A DNA stretch of 64,000 nt from Hypericum androsaemum (GCA_963995505.1 OZ023198.1:1-64000), one strand, 5' to 3'. Shown: positions 21,626 to 32,689, counted from the first letter of the stretch. Notes: a model not told the origin generated them from the sequence alone. A program made the numbers and translations.

Positions 21626-21639
21626 AACGCCATCAATCT

Positions 21640-21895
21640 CGTCATTCTACAGAAATCTGTTTCAAATATTTATTCAACATGACCACTTGGTGGCTAAATA
21701 AAATCACTCAAAAACTGAAGCCATCTCTTGCTCATTATTGTCGATAGTTTCCTCCTGAGTCTTTCTTTCCTATGCATACAAGAACTAACTAAGCCCTACA
21801 ATTAAGTCCTTGGGCCGCCACTTACTGGATCTAAGCCCATCCCGCCAATTAACGGTTGTAATCAACCTAACAATAAACCATTCCCGCACATAACA
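21640..21895 (-). mobile_element. Gypsy 3' LTR fragment (right arm copy)
   Basis: Reverse-complement partner of 19,470-19,745. It begins TGTTATGTGCGGG at 21,895 on the - strand, preceded by the purine tract GAACGGAGGG, and ends at the same LTR-to-exon junction. Confidence 0.6.
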
Positions 21896-24720
21896 ACCCC
21901 TCCGTTCAAACAACCTTGTCCTCAAGGTCGAGCTGAAAATATGTTCGAATCAGGGAAGCGAGAACGCAAGTCCACGAGATCTTCCCAAGTAGCCTCGTCC
22001 TCTATTTAATTCTGCCATACAACTAGGACCTGCTCCACTACACTTCTCCTCTCTTCAACACCGACTTGCCAAAATAGCACGAGGTTGGACTTGAATTTTG
22101 CCTTCCAAATCCAACAATGGCAAAGTAGGAAGTGTATCAGTCCTGCAGGATTCTTCAATAGAGAGACGTGTAAAACTGGATGAACTCTACTTCCTGCAGG
22201 CAACTTCAACCTATAAGAAACAGCTCCCAACTTCTGAACCACTTCAGAGGGTCCGTAAAATTTAACAGCTAACTTCAAGCTCCTCCTTACTGCTACGGAT
22301 GTTTGTCGATACAGTTGAAGTTTCAAATACACCCAGTCACCTATCACAAACTCGCGTTCAGTCCTCCTCTTGTCAGCCTGCACTTTCATGCGTTGCTAAG
22401 CCTTCTTGAGATTCTCTGCAATGACCTTCAACATTTCTGCTCTTTCTGCTAAAAATGCATCAACTAATGCAACTGCACTTTGCTCCACATGTAGCCCTGG
22501 AAGTTCTGCTGGTATATAGCCATATAATACTTCAGATGGGGACTTCTTCAACGACTGATGATAGTTAGTATTGTACCATAGTTCAGCTAGACTAATCCAC
22601 TTGCTCCATTCCTTTGGTTTTTCGTGGCAGAAACAACGAAGATATGTCTCCAAACATTGATTCACGCGTTCTATCTGCCCATTTGCTTGAGGATGATATG
22701 CAATAGTTAGATTGACAGTAGTTCCAAATAAACGGAAGAGCTCGTTCCAAACTCTGCTTGTAAACACCCTGTCCCGATCACAAACCATGCTTCTTAGCAC
22801 TCCACGGAGTCTACAGACCTCATTAAGTAAAATCTTGGCCACCTGTAGTGCTGTAAAAGGATGAGACAGCGCTAAAAAGAGTGCAAATTTACTGAATCTG
22901 TCAACTACTACTAGTATAATGTCCTTTTGGTTAGAAACTGGAAGTCCCTCAACAAAATCGAGTGAGATGTCCTGCCACAAACCTTCTGGGATTGACAGCG
23001 GTTGCAAAAGACCAGGATAAGATACCCTCTCACTTTTGCATTGCTGGCAAATCTCACATTGGCCAATCACCTCTAGTACATCCTTCTTCATTTGAGGCCC
23101 AATGAATAACCTCTTGATTTTATGATAACTGCCAATGATTCCCGAATGCCCTCCAACCACTGACCTGTGTAATTCATCAATCAGTTGCTTCCTCATGCCT
23201 CCATTAGTACCCACATAGATTCTACCCTTGTACTTGATGACTTCTCCCTGCAAAGTATAATGTGGTTCTGCTCCAGAATCTATCAATAGTGCAGCTTGTA
23301 ATTCTGCAGCTCCGTCATCCCCAATATAGGTGTTAACAATCTCTGCAATCCATTGTGGTTGGACTACTGTCATAGCCAAAGCTTCAACACTCACCGATTC
23401 TCCATCTTCTTGGTCATGACGTCGCCTAGAAAGAGCGTTCGTAACCACGTTTTCTTTCCCCAGCAGCTTGGAAACTGCTTTTTTCTGCAGAGAAGTGTGT
23501 CCCTTCAAGGTATGGTCTCCACTTATCAACCGCTGCCAAAACAGCCAGCAGCTCTTTTTCGTCGATGGATCTTCACGCGTTGCGAGGACCGAATGCTTCA
23601 CTGAGGAAGGTAAGAGGTCTACCCTCTTGCATCAACACCACGGCTATACCATGCTGACTTGCATCCATCTCCACCACAAATGGCTTAGTAAAATCAGGTA
23701 GAGCCAATACTGGAGCTTCAGTCATAGCTTTTTTCAATGTCTGAAATGCTTCCTCCGCATTTTCATTCCAAAAAAACCCATTCTTCTTCAGCAAATTGTA
23801 AGCCTTCTCAATTCCAGTATGCTAGGTTGAATGAATCCAGAATCCATCAAAGTCTTGACTTGCTTCTCAATTTCAGACTTCTGATAATAAGAATACTTGT
23901 GGGGTCTCATATTCACGGGCTTGACATCAGGAATCAAAGGAATTTCATGATCAAATGCCCTTTGTAGAGGTAAAACATGTGGTTCTGCAAATATATCTTC
24001 GAATTCTTGCAGTATCAATTGCAGGGAAGCTCTAAACTCTGGTTCATCAGTACCAATCGCATCTACATACTGCTGGTTTGGAGCAAACTCATCAGTTGTG
24101 ACCCAGAGTACCTCTTCAACTGTATCTTGCTGTGTTTTTGTCATAGCAGCCTGCAACTAATTACACTCCATTACTGCTAACTGGCCAATTTGTACAGCTC
24201 GAGCAGGCTTCTCTTGCTACAATTGTTGCAACTCATCCCCTGACATGCCCTTCAGTATGGTGGATCTTCCATCCTTTTTAAGCACAGCATGCATTTTCCA
24301 AAAATCAAATTCCACTGAAGTTCCAGGCTTGTTACCCTTCATCCAATTCGTCCCTAATACCAAGTCATAGCCTCCTAACTTGAGTATCTTGAGATTACTC
24401 TTCAATGGTTGTCCTCCGATTTCCCAAGCAAAATTTTTACATTGCTCATCACTCAACATCTTCTCCCCATTCGCAATGGTGACCTCTACTAGAGAAATCG
24501 CTTCAGAAGACAAAGATAATGCCTGCACCACCATCTTATCCACGAAGCTGGAAGTGCTTCCTGAATCCAATAAAACCAGCAAGAGCGTCCCTTGACTTGT
24601 TCCTTTGATCTTACAGATGGAACTCAGTGTTTCAGCAAAGGGATTCAATGACAATCTTGGACATCTGTTAAACAATTTCTTAAGGAAAGAGTACGTTTCC
24701 CTTTCCCCAAAACAAACAAT
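21896..24720 (-). mobile_element. Ty3/gypsy retrotransposon body, internally deleted
   Basis: In transcription order: protease (24,675-24,217; active-site LLDSGSTSSFVD), the N-terminal reverse transcriptase region (24,156 to about 23,825; PVNMRPHKYSYYQKSEIE and DSGFIQPS), then directly the RNase H entry (LLKKNGFFWNENAEEAF, FVVEMDASQHG; 23,820-23,573), a decayed RNase H tail (VSKLLGKENVVTNALSRR) and integrase (about 23,340-22,010). The RT core between GFIQPS and the RNase H connection, including the YxDD motif, is missing. Gag and the 5' LTR are absent; upstream the sequence passes into PB1-gene sequence near 24,720. Frameshifts and a stop at about 22,392 show the element is dead. Domain order PR-RT-RH-INT identifies Ty3/gypsy. 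Confidence 0.93.
22396..23340 (-). pseudogene. Gypsy integrase (zinc-binding and catalytic core)
   Basis: The fragment shows the HHCC zinc domain (HRSVVGGHSG ... CEICQQCK) and the DDE catalytic core with its three acidic residues in DFVEGLP, VCDRDRVFTS and ANGQIERVNQ. It then continues to the C-terminal domain, which reads on at 22,389-22,010 (GDWVYLKLQLYRQ). A single TAG near 22,392 separates core and tail where the left-arm copy has CAG. Integrase joins retroelement cDNA to host DNA; here it is non-functional because the upstream polyprotein is broken. Confidence 0.92.
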
Positions 24721-24772
24721 TCTGACTGCTGCTTAGTAAATTGACAAAAATGCTATGAAAGGATGCATTTAC

Positions 24773-25626
24773 CTGAGGGGCATCCCCAGGAGATCGAGGC
24801 ACGTCACTTGTATAGCCTTCCGTCGGATCAACACCGTTGTCATCATCAACATTCCTAGGGCCTTCTTGATCATCCTGTTAATTTAAAAAGGCTCAAGTAT
24901 CAATGATCCACAAACTCATTTGATAAACAAAGACCAAACCATCAAACTATATATGCAACGGAAACTCAGAGCATCTGTTACTCGTATTTCCTCTGGACCA
25001 ACCTTCATCCTCCTCTCGCCCTTCTTAAGCCTCCTCTTCTTCTTGCTCGGGTTCTTCTTCTTCTTCCATTCATCCTCCCTTTCAAACTCCCAGCCATCCC
25101 CCCCATCGTCCTCCTCCATCTCAGAGGACCCCACGTCGCCCCCGTCCAATTGCACATTGTCGAAGTCCATCGACCCCTCGCGAGTCTCGTTCAACGCCGC
25201 CAGCCAGTCGGCCGCCTTGTTCCCCGCCTCGATCAGCGACTGCGACGACTTCGGGGAGAGGAACAGCCGCAATCTCGAATGACCGGTCGTCGGGTCAAAG
25301 AGCCGGTCGTACTCGTCGATCATGATGCCAAGATCGCCGTCGGTGGCGATGGTTATAGGAGAGTCCACTTCTGGGATCCAGTACCTGAGAGTGGCAGGGC
25401 AGCCGCCGAGGAGGGTGGAGGAGAGGCGGGCGGTGAGGGAGGAGGCGGTTAAGGCGGTGCGGTCCACTACGACCAAGTGGTTCTCGCCGCCGGCGTAGTA
25501 GAGGGAATTGTCGTGGGGCCGGGGGAGTATTCTCCCGCCGTAGGAGCACGTCAGGAGGAGCGTCTGGGGCGGCGCATCGGTGGCGGGGGCGCGTCGGGAT
25601 GGGGAGCAGGCCGGCGGGGGATCCAT
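24773..25626 (-). pseudogene. PB1-domain protein gene, 5' end only, cut off by gypsy sequence
   Basis: Exon 1 (25,626-24,982, 215 codons) starts MDPPPACSPSRRAP and contains a plant-type Phox/Bem1 (PB1) domain at about residues 24-125: LLTCSYGGRILPRPHDNSLY, then a region ending ITIATDGDLGIMIDEYDRLF, the acidic OPCA-like part. A Lys/Arg-rich tail (KKKKNPSKKKRRLKKGERR) could be a nuclear signal. Exon 2 (24,874-24,773, 34 codons) joins in frame through ACGA/GTAACAG and TTAACAG/GATGAT, and ends CCTCAG/GTAAAT. Within 60 bases of that donor, gypsy sequence begins and no third exon follows, so the gene is truncated. The open, well-spliced exons suggest recent truncation. PB1 domains mediate protein-protein heterodimerisation; partners cannot be inferred. 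The left palindrome arm lacks this gene. Confidence 0.85.
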
Positions 25627-26173
25627 TGGAGAGAGAATTTAGGGTTTTTTTTTCCTCTTTAGTTCAGGGGTGAAGAGGAGAGAGAATTTGGGAGGTTGAT
25701 GGTCTTTTTTTCTCCACTGGATGAAGCTTAACTATTTCTCTCTCGTTTTCCAGCTGTCATTTTGCGATTAACTATTTTTTTACACTTATTATCCCGTTAT
25801 TGGATCGACTAATCCAAATTTGATTCGGATAAAAATTTTGAAAGATATCAGAACAACTTTCTTACTAATTAATCTATGTACTTGTTATTTTGTAGTTAAC
25901 TATTTTTCGAGCATTTGTGGGATCATATTTAGGAGAATATTATCTTTGATATTTGTAAAGTTTAAATCTTAATTTTTTTTTAATGAATCAAGTTCATCAT
26001 CACTTGCTATTACCTTACTTGAACAACAAATATACTAATCTAGGTACATGTTGTTACATATCTAGCGGTATTAACAAAAAAATGCAAACAACATTGAGTA
26101 GGGTAATAAATGCAACAAAATCTAAGTAAGATCTAGAGTTAACAGTTTACTCCACACTTAAGACTATGGTGTA
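25627..26173. other. Upstream region of the PB1 gene; no other feature
   Basis: AT-rich sequence 5' of the PB1 start with a pyrimidine-rich leader (CTCTCTCC-like on the - strand). A block at 26,060-26,110 matches the left arm at about 18,420-18,470. No gene is seen. Confidence 0.5.
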
Positions 26174-26181
26174 CCGTTAGT

Positions 26182-26379
26182 TAGGAGTGAGCCAAAAACC
26201 GATCTAAACCGCAAACCGAACCAAACCGCACTTTGTAAACCGAGAAAAAACCAAACCGCATAGCTGAAGCGGTTCGGCGGTGTGGTTTCGGTGTGAAACC
26301 GCATATTGCGGTTCGGTTGCGGTTTATTTTTCGTACCGCACCGCAACACCGCAAACCGAATATTATATAAAACGACGTC

Positions 26380-26446
<67 letters not shown>

Positions 26447-27252
26447 CATACATACGACGTCGTTTTTTTCCAGTTAAATCCCCTTCCTAACCATTTCTCT
26501 CTCCCCGTCTATTTTTTTTTCCTTTCCCTCTCTCGCCTGTCGCCTCTTCCCTCTCTTAGCCTCTTGCTTGGGATCTTTTCTAGTTAAGTTTGGGACTTGG
26601 AGGTCTTTGTGATTGTGTTTTTGATGCTTTGCTCGGATTAAGATTGAGAGTATGGTAGAATTATGTAAGAGATTCAAGTGATGTTGAGATTACTGATCCG
26701 ATATTGTTTTATTTATTACAGGCAAGTGATGACGTTGCTGGTTTGAAGCCGAAGATGATGATTAAAGAAGCTGCTTAGAAGAACTTGTTGAACTTGCACT
26801 TTGTTGTGAACTTGCACTATTCTTGTTAAATTTTGTGGGCTGAATTGGAGTTGAATTTGCAGGGGATAGTTGTTGAAAACTTGCTGGGAACTTTGGTTGA
26901 ACATGTGTTGGATTTGTTGAACAATTTCGTGGGTTTGCTGTTGATTAAATCAGGTTGAATGCCTACTGATCAATTAAATTTTGTTCGCTGAATTTTTAAT
27001 AGTTGCCGGAATTTTTGATCAAAAAAATAATTTTTCTCAAATTGGGCCTACTGAAACGGGCCAAGTCAAATTGGCCCAAATATTGCGGAAAAAACCGCAC
27101 CGAACCGCACCGCACATAAACCGCACCACACCGAAAACTGCGGTTTCATCCCAAACCGCAAACCGCACGGTGTGAATTATACGAAATTAAAAAGTGCGGT
27201 GCGGTGTCAAATTTCACACCGACACCGCAAGACTGCACCGAACTCACTCCTA
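26182..27252. mobile_element. Non-autonomous hAT-like element
   Basis: Terminal inverted repeats TAGGAGTGAG (26,182) and CTCACTCCTA (ending 27,252) are flanked by 8-bp direct repeats CCGTTAGT (26,174-26,181) and TCGTTAGT (27,253-27,260), one mismatch. Subterminal regions are packed with AAACCGCA/TGCGGTTT motifs in both orientations, as in hAT subterminal repeats. No transposase is encoded. The element contains a long (TA)n tract. Confidence 0.85.
26382..26441. repeat. (TA)n microsatellite inside the hAT element
   Basis: About 30 TA dinucleotides, flanked on both sides by the palindromic hexamer-containing string ACGACGTCGTTT, so the whole segment can fold into a cruciform. Confidence 0.97.
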
Positions 27253-27260
27253 TCGTTAGT

Positions 27261-29699
27261 TCTTTCAGATATATTTATTTTGATGGAAAGCTTTTTTAAA
27301 AATAATTTTTTTACATTCACAGGATCGGTGTGATTTACATAAAAAAACTGTTTATCCGTGCTTGTGGGATTGATTGTTAATTTAAGCCAAAATTCGCTCC
27401 TAACTTAGAAACGGCGTCATTTTACTGCTGAATTGGCACGCTACGTCGGATTTTTTATCCAGTTGGCAAGCTTAGTTGTCACGAAAAAAATATCAATTTC
27501 AATCCCTCTTTGTTTATATTTTTCAAAAGGAACCTCATTCTTCTTCTTCCTTTTTCACCTCTCTTCTTCCATATGCTAAATTCCTTCAATTTCCATCAAA
27601 CAAGAAGGGAACTAATCAATCCATAAACTGACAACACCAAATTCACCTAAAGAAATTGAATAAAGTTAATTTTTCCCAAAAATAAAGAAATTACCTCGCT
27701 CGCGATATAAGCCTAACAAGACAAAATTCCTACCAAAAGAGCATTTTATCACCATGAAGATTTACAATATTGTTGATCAATTCCATCCATATTCCCACAA
27801 TAGAGTGCTAATTTAATTCCGCTCATATTTTCATCCGAATTTAACTTAACTAAAAATTTCAAAGTAAAACACTCGAAACTTCAACGCGATGAATTTTGAT
27901 ATGATTATCAAATCTGGATTATTTAGATGCCGTAGATTTTGATTTAAAAAAAACCGCCGTAGATTTTGATTTAAAAAAAACCGACAATGTGACGAACTCG
28001 TGGATAGTTTACCAGGTACCTGTCCATATATCAATTATCCAAGTGGACAAAATTATATGTGGCGAATATATAGTGTCGTGTACTGTTGGGAATTCAATGT
28101 GAAGGGAGCAATCCAAAATCACCGTACGCCATCCTGAAAATGAAAGATTTAGATCTAAACTCTACTTTTGTCTCTACCAAAAAAAATATTTTTGTCTTTC
28201 GAGGTTAGATACAAATTTTAATGGATTTTGAATGTAGACCTAGACACTCTAGATCAAAGTAGAATACAGGTTACTAAATAAAAATTTAAGTGATTTTGAA
28301 TTTAAATTTTATGAATATAAATATTATTAGAAAAATTATTTTCAAATAGAGAAGGACAATGATTGATTACAGATACCGAATATTTACTCTAAAAAATAGA
28401 ATTCAAGTTCGATTGATAATTCTATGATAAATAATAAATTTTTGTAATTGTTATTTATCTCTCGCCACCTGGGTGTTGAGTAGTTGGTCGTCTTCTCCAA
28501 GCTCATGGGTTTAGGGTTTTCCTGACCTTGGACACAGTTAAATCGTGTTACTTTTTACGAGTTTGGAATAACCGAGAACTTCTCCGACATATTATCATTT
28601 ATGATGTCCAAGAATGACTAGGTGATTAGGACTTTATTATGTATATTCACTCGAGTGATTAGGGGATCTTTAGTGATTTTGTATATAATTACTATGGAGT
28701 TCAATACTACAGTTACTTGAAAAAAAGGGGATATCCCAAAATAGCAAATGCCTTCGAAGCTAGTGAATCAGTGAGTCTTTATGAAGCCGGTTGATGAACC
28801 AAAATTTATGGTACGTCGCCCGTCCGAAAGAAGCCAGAGTGAGAGGGGGGAGAGAGAGACTAATTTTCTTTATCATCTTTCTGATTTTCTAATTTTAATT
28901 TTATAAAAGATTTTGATGTATTTTGTCAAAAAATTGTGTAAGATTTAAGTGTTTACCGCGGAATTTTTTGTCACTTGGTTAATCAATTTTTAACTAGAAA
29001 ATAATAGTGTGCAAACAGGCAAACTATGTAGTACTAAATTGTATGACAATGAAATTGTTATAGTTTAAATAAAATATTTTGAGTTCGAGTCATTTAGAAT
29101 AATTGTTAAATAATTATTTGATGAATTTGTCATCATTGAAAAATTATACCCAGTTCAAACTAGAATTAATTTAGTCACTTTAGTAGGTACCCTGATAAAA
29201 CCCGATTTAAAAAAAGCGTAGTTCTAAAATGGGTTTTGACCAAAATAAAAAGAAAAAATTACGCTCAGATTCCTGTAGTTTGGCGTCCCTCCCTCTGGGG
29301 TTCCTACATTTCCAAAATCGTTCCTGACGTCTCCGAAGTTTGGTTTTATCAACTCTCGGGTCCCTGACAGCTCTTTTTTTATTTTTGGTCATAAAAATGA
29401 CCAAAATACCCTTAAACAAAAATTAAAAAAATTACCTTCTTCAACATTTTGCCAAAAACACCAACAACCAAAAACTAACCCAAAAATAAGATCAAATTAA
29501 CCAAAATAAAAAACACAACCAAGAATATCAAGAACAAAAAATAATTAAACGATTCAACCCAGAACCCATGTTCTCCGGGGGCAGAGGCGTCAGTCATAGG
29601 CTCGCCGGGGTTCTTGGTCAAAAACCTCTAAAACACAAAAATTGCCAACTTTGATCTAATAACCAAATAGGGGAGAAACATTAAGGGGATCGAAAACAT
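27261..29699. other. Right palindrome arm without a recognisable gene
   Basis: 27,600-29,699 mirrors 15,031-17,090 (plus 18,350-18,420). 27,261-27,590 has no counterpart in the left arm. No gene is recognised. Confidence 0.6.
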
Positions 29700-30090
29700 A
29701 ATCGGGTCACGGCGTCGATCTCGGTGTCTCGACGACCTCGGTGTCTCGACGAGAAAGGGGACGAAGAGGGATTGGATTGGGTGACGGTCTCGGTGTCTCG
29801 GCAGCCTCAGTGTCACGGCATCGGTCTCAACGGCTTCGGTGTCTCGACGAGAAAGGGGACGAAGAGGGATTGGATTGGGCATCGGTCTCGGTGGCATCGG
29901 TCTCGACAGTCTCGGTGTCTCGATGAGAAAGGGGACGAAGAGGGATTGGATTGGGCGTCGGTCTTGGTGTCTCGACGGCCTTGGTGTCTCGACGGCCTCG
30001 GTGTCACGGCGTCGGTCTTGGTGTCTCGACAGCCTCGGTGTCGATCTTAGTGTCTCGATAGCCTCGGCCTCGGTATCTCAATGAAAAAGG
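29700..30090 (+). repeat. GC-rich tandem repeat (GTGTCTCGACGAGAAAGGGG)
   Basis: Three copies of a unit containing GAGAAAGGGGACGAAGAGGG start near 29,751, 29,853 and 29,928, surrounded by many short CTCGGTGTCTCGAC motifs. It is the inverse of the repeat at the decamer-array edge (14,880-15,030). ORFs through it are artefacts of the repeat. Confidence 0.85.
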
Positions 30091-30094
30091 TTGT

Positions 30095-30425
30095 GTTCTT
30101 GATGGGTTCTGGGTTCAATCGTTTAATTATTTTTTTGTTCTTGATGTTCTTGGTTGTGTTCTTGATTTTAGTTAATTTGATCTTATTTTTGGATTAGTTT
30201 TTGGTTGTTGGTGTTTTTGGCCAAATGTTGAAGAAGGTAATTTTTTTTATTTTTGTTTAAGGGTATTTTGGTCATTTCCATGACCAAAAATGAAAAAAAA
30301 AAGAGCCGTCAGGGACCCGAGAGTTGATAAAACCAAACTTCGGGGATGTCATGAACAATTTTGGAAATACAAGGACCCGAGAGGGAGGGATGCCAAACTA
30401 CAGGGACCTGAGCATAATTTTCCTA
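30095..30425 (+). repeat. Third copy of the dispersed repeat seen at 15.16-15.49 kb
   Basis: The sequence from GATGGGTTCTGGGTTCAATC to GGGACCTGAGCATAATTTT is the same as the left-arm segment and lies inverted relative to its immediate neighbour at 29,200-29,560, making a second, smaller inverted repeat of about 1.2 kb around the tandem repeat at 29.70-30.09 kb. Confidence 0.85.
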
Positions 30426-31579
30426 AATAAAAATGCTACACAATTCACATATCATCATTCATCTCTAAAAGTCGTATTCAATTGTTATCTTAAATAATTT
30501 ATAGAGAAAAAGTATCATGCAATTGTAGATGGCCTTTTTCCGTTTATCTGATACGTTGGGTGTCCATAAACAAAAGAAAGAGGAGGTTTTCCTCAACAAC
30601 AAAAAAACAAAAGAGGAGGAAATGCGTTGCATGATATGTCCTGGGCTATGCAATGAATCAATAAATCCCTCCAAAGAACATGTGTCGGTGGATTTTATTA
30701 ATCCCGTTTTTTCCCAACCCCGCTATGTAAAAATTTTCACCCAATTTTGTATTTTTATCATTTGGGTAGCTAATTTATTATTACTACCGCAACTAAGAAA
30801 TACCCTCGTATTTTTTAATCGTCTACTTGTTTAACTTCATTATGTATAAAGAATTTTTTATTTTAGGCTGTCATAAATCAGATTGAAGAGGGTTTTCCAA
30901 GATCAATTGGTAGTTCACTTTGAATAATTCGGATTATCCGTATCCGTATCTAAAAAAATTTCAAATTTTGAATAATTAACTATTCGGATTCGTATTCAAA
31001 TAGTAAAATAGCCAATACTGATAATGAAAAATTCAGATAATCCGAATATTCACCCCTAATCACCAAACTATTAACTGTCACCAAAAGACTCACTAAAAAG
31101 CTAGACATGTGTACTATTTTGTATGAGGAATAATGCATTATTTTACTCAAAACAATAAAAAAGGGGGCCGGCGAATGATTCGATGATTAATGGGTATAAG
31201 AGGTGGGTGTTCAATTGTACGTGTACAAATATAAAAAAATATTGGTACCAACAATCCCATAGCAAAATTGTTTTAGGTTAACTAACAACTGTCGAGTTTG
31301 AATTTTGAGAATTAACATTATTAATATTTATTAAAAAAAATTGTGTCACTACTAAAATGTTTACATAAATCTAAATTAATTGAGACAAGTGAGTGTTCGA
31401 ATATTCGCGGAGTATAAAAAAATGAAAAATCATTCTGAGGACTCTAGTGTTTGATAAAATAGACGTCTTGGACAATTTAGTTTGCCTTTTGATTTTTTTT
31501 GCCCTTATTTTGATTTTTATTATACTCCGAGATTTCTGATTGACGTCATCAAATATTTTTTTCATGGAAATAACTTTTC
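30426..31579. other. Intergenic; contains a decayed hAT-like MITE remnant
   Basis: No gene is recognised. At about 30,911-31,058 GGATTATCCG and AGATAATCCGAATATTCACC face each other and end in ACCCCTA, resembling the ends of the intact hAT element at 48,898-49,739. No clear 8-bp target duplication remains. A small + ORF at 30,529-30,834 matches nothing I know. Confidence 0.5.
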
Positions 31580-32005
31580 TACCCTAAGTATACTTAAGTA
31601 TCCTGTAGTTTAGCTCTTTCCAAGATAAGGCCATGTGATTTTTTCCATCAAAAATCAGTCCCTGTGGTTTATTTTTTCGGACAGTCCCGGTAAATGCCAG
31701 GCCACATGTCTGTCCACGTGGGTGCCACGTCCGCCAAAACGATGTTGTTTATTGTCTTACGTGGACATTTTTATTTGTTGCTGATTGCTGACGTGGCATT
31801 CGTCAAGTTACCACATTAGTCCCAAATTCGAAATAAAAAACTTCTTTAAAAATCTCATACATGTGGCCGGGCATCTATCGGGGTTGCCCGAGACTCGGAA
31901 ATGTCCGAGAAAACAAACCACAAGGACTGATTTTGGACGGAAAAAACTACATGGCCTTATCTTGGAAAATGCTAAATTACAAAGTACTTAAGTGTACTTT
32001 TCCCT
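31580..32005. mobile_element. Foldback MITE-like element, about 425 bp
   Basis: The left end (CCTAAGTATACTTAAGTATC ... TTTCCAAGATAAGGCCATGT) is repeated in inverse at the right end (ACATGGCCTTATCTTGGAAA ... TACTTAAGTGTACTTTTCCC). Arms are about 120-130 bp with moderate divergence. A clear target duplication was not found. No ORF. Confidence 0.75.
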
Positions 32006-32640
32006 TTGAAATTTTTATATAATTATGAGGAGGAGTTCATGGTACGTTTATTATGCTCACACTGAAGAATAAATAACGACGTACAAACTTAGTTCCGGTG
32101 TGGTTAAGACATGTTGGAGGATCGTATAATTGAATCGTATACCAAGATTTAACAAATTTACAAGTTTCGTTTCTTTTGAAAGAAAATGGACTCTTTTATT
32201 CATGTAAAAATAATCTAGGCAGTAACATGTCGGCTAGACATATGTACCCCTATGTCAATTTCTACTAACAAGTGCAAATATCACAGAATCACCTGGCGCG
32301 TAGTTTTAAAATTATCCTTAACCAATTGTCTTAAACTAAAATTACCCCTACTATAATGTTTGAATTTGAATTATTGACTGAGTAGTTACAGAGTAGTTTG
32401 GATCGACAAAAAGAAAATTTTAAATCAAATTTGAAAGAAAAATATATTTACTTTAAATATAAAAAATAATAAAATCTAATTATTGAACATACAAAATCTT
32501 TTATGTATATATTGGTCCTGTAATTTTTTTCGTAAATGTCAATCTTCTTCTTTATTACTTTTTAACATTTATTTCCAACTGGACAAGCCAAGGATGATCT
32601 ATTCTCAAGCCCACATACATACTAGCATCATAGTCCCGAC
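32006..32640. other. AT-rich intergenic sequence, nothing recognised
   Basis: I see no gene, RNA or element end here. Several short ORFs lack any known motif. Confidence 0.5.
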
Positions 32641-32689
32641 AATAAATTTTTTTGTCGAGCTGGTGGCTTTACATAAATGATTGTACATG

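Larger units (their letters stand above)
20695..29970 (-). repeat. Right arm of large palindrome
   Basis: Reverse-complement partner of 14,880-20,670. It is longer because it retains gypsy PR-RT-RH-INT sequence and a PB1 gene end (about 22.55-26.06 kb) and carries a block containing a hAT element (26.11-27.59 kb) that the left arm lacks. It lacks the MULE. The outer edge lies within a short tandem repeat (29.70-30.09 kb), so the exact limit is uncertain. Arms differ by scattered substitutions and indels, which argues against a simple assembly mirror. Confidence 0.88.

Noticed and set aside
24920..25662. + strand ORFs opposite the PB1 exon
   Set aside because: Shadows of the GC-rich coding exon on the - strand.
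26164..26587. ORFs with YIYIYI repeats
   Set aside because: Translation of the (TA)n microsatellite inside a hAT element.
14880..29970. Palindrome as a pure assembly artefact
   Set aside because: Arms differ by private insertions with target duplications and by scattered substitutions, which a mirrored mis-assembly would not generate. It still deserves long-read confirmation.
29628..30084. ORFs on both strands over the GTGTCTCGACG repeat
   Set aside because: Low-complexity tandem repeat; open in several frames on both strands.
30529..30834. 101-codon + ORF (MAFFRLSDTLGVHKQ...) as a gene or organelle insert
   Set aside because: No domain or organellar gene recognised, no splice context, no counterpart; likely chance ORF.
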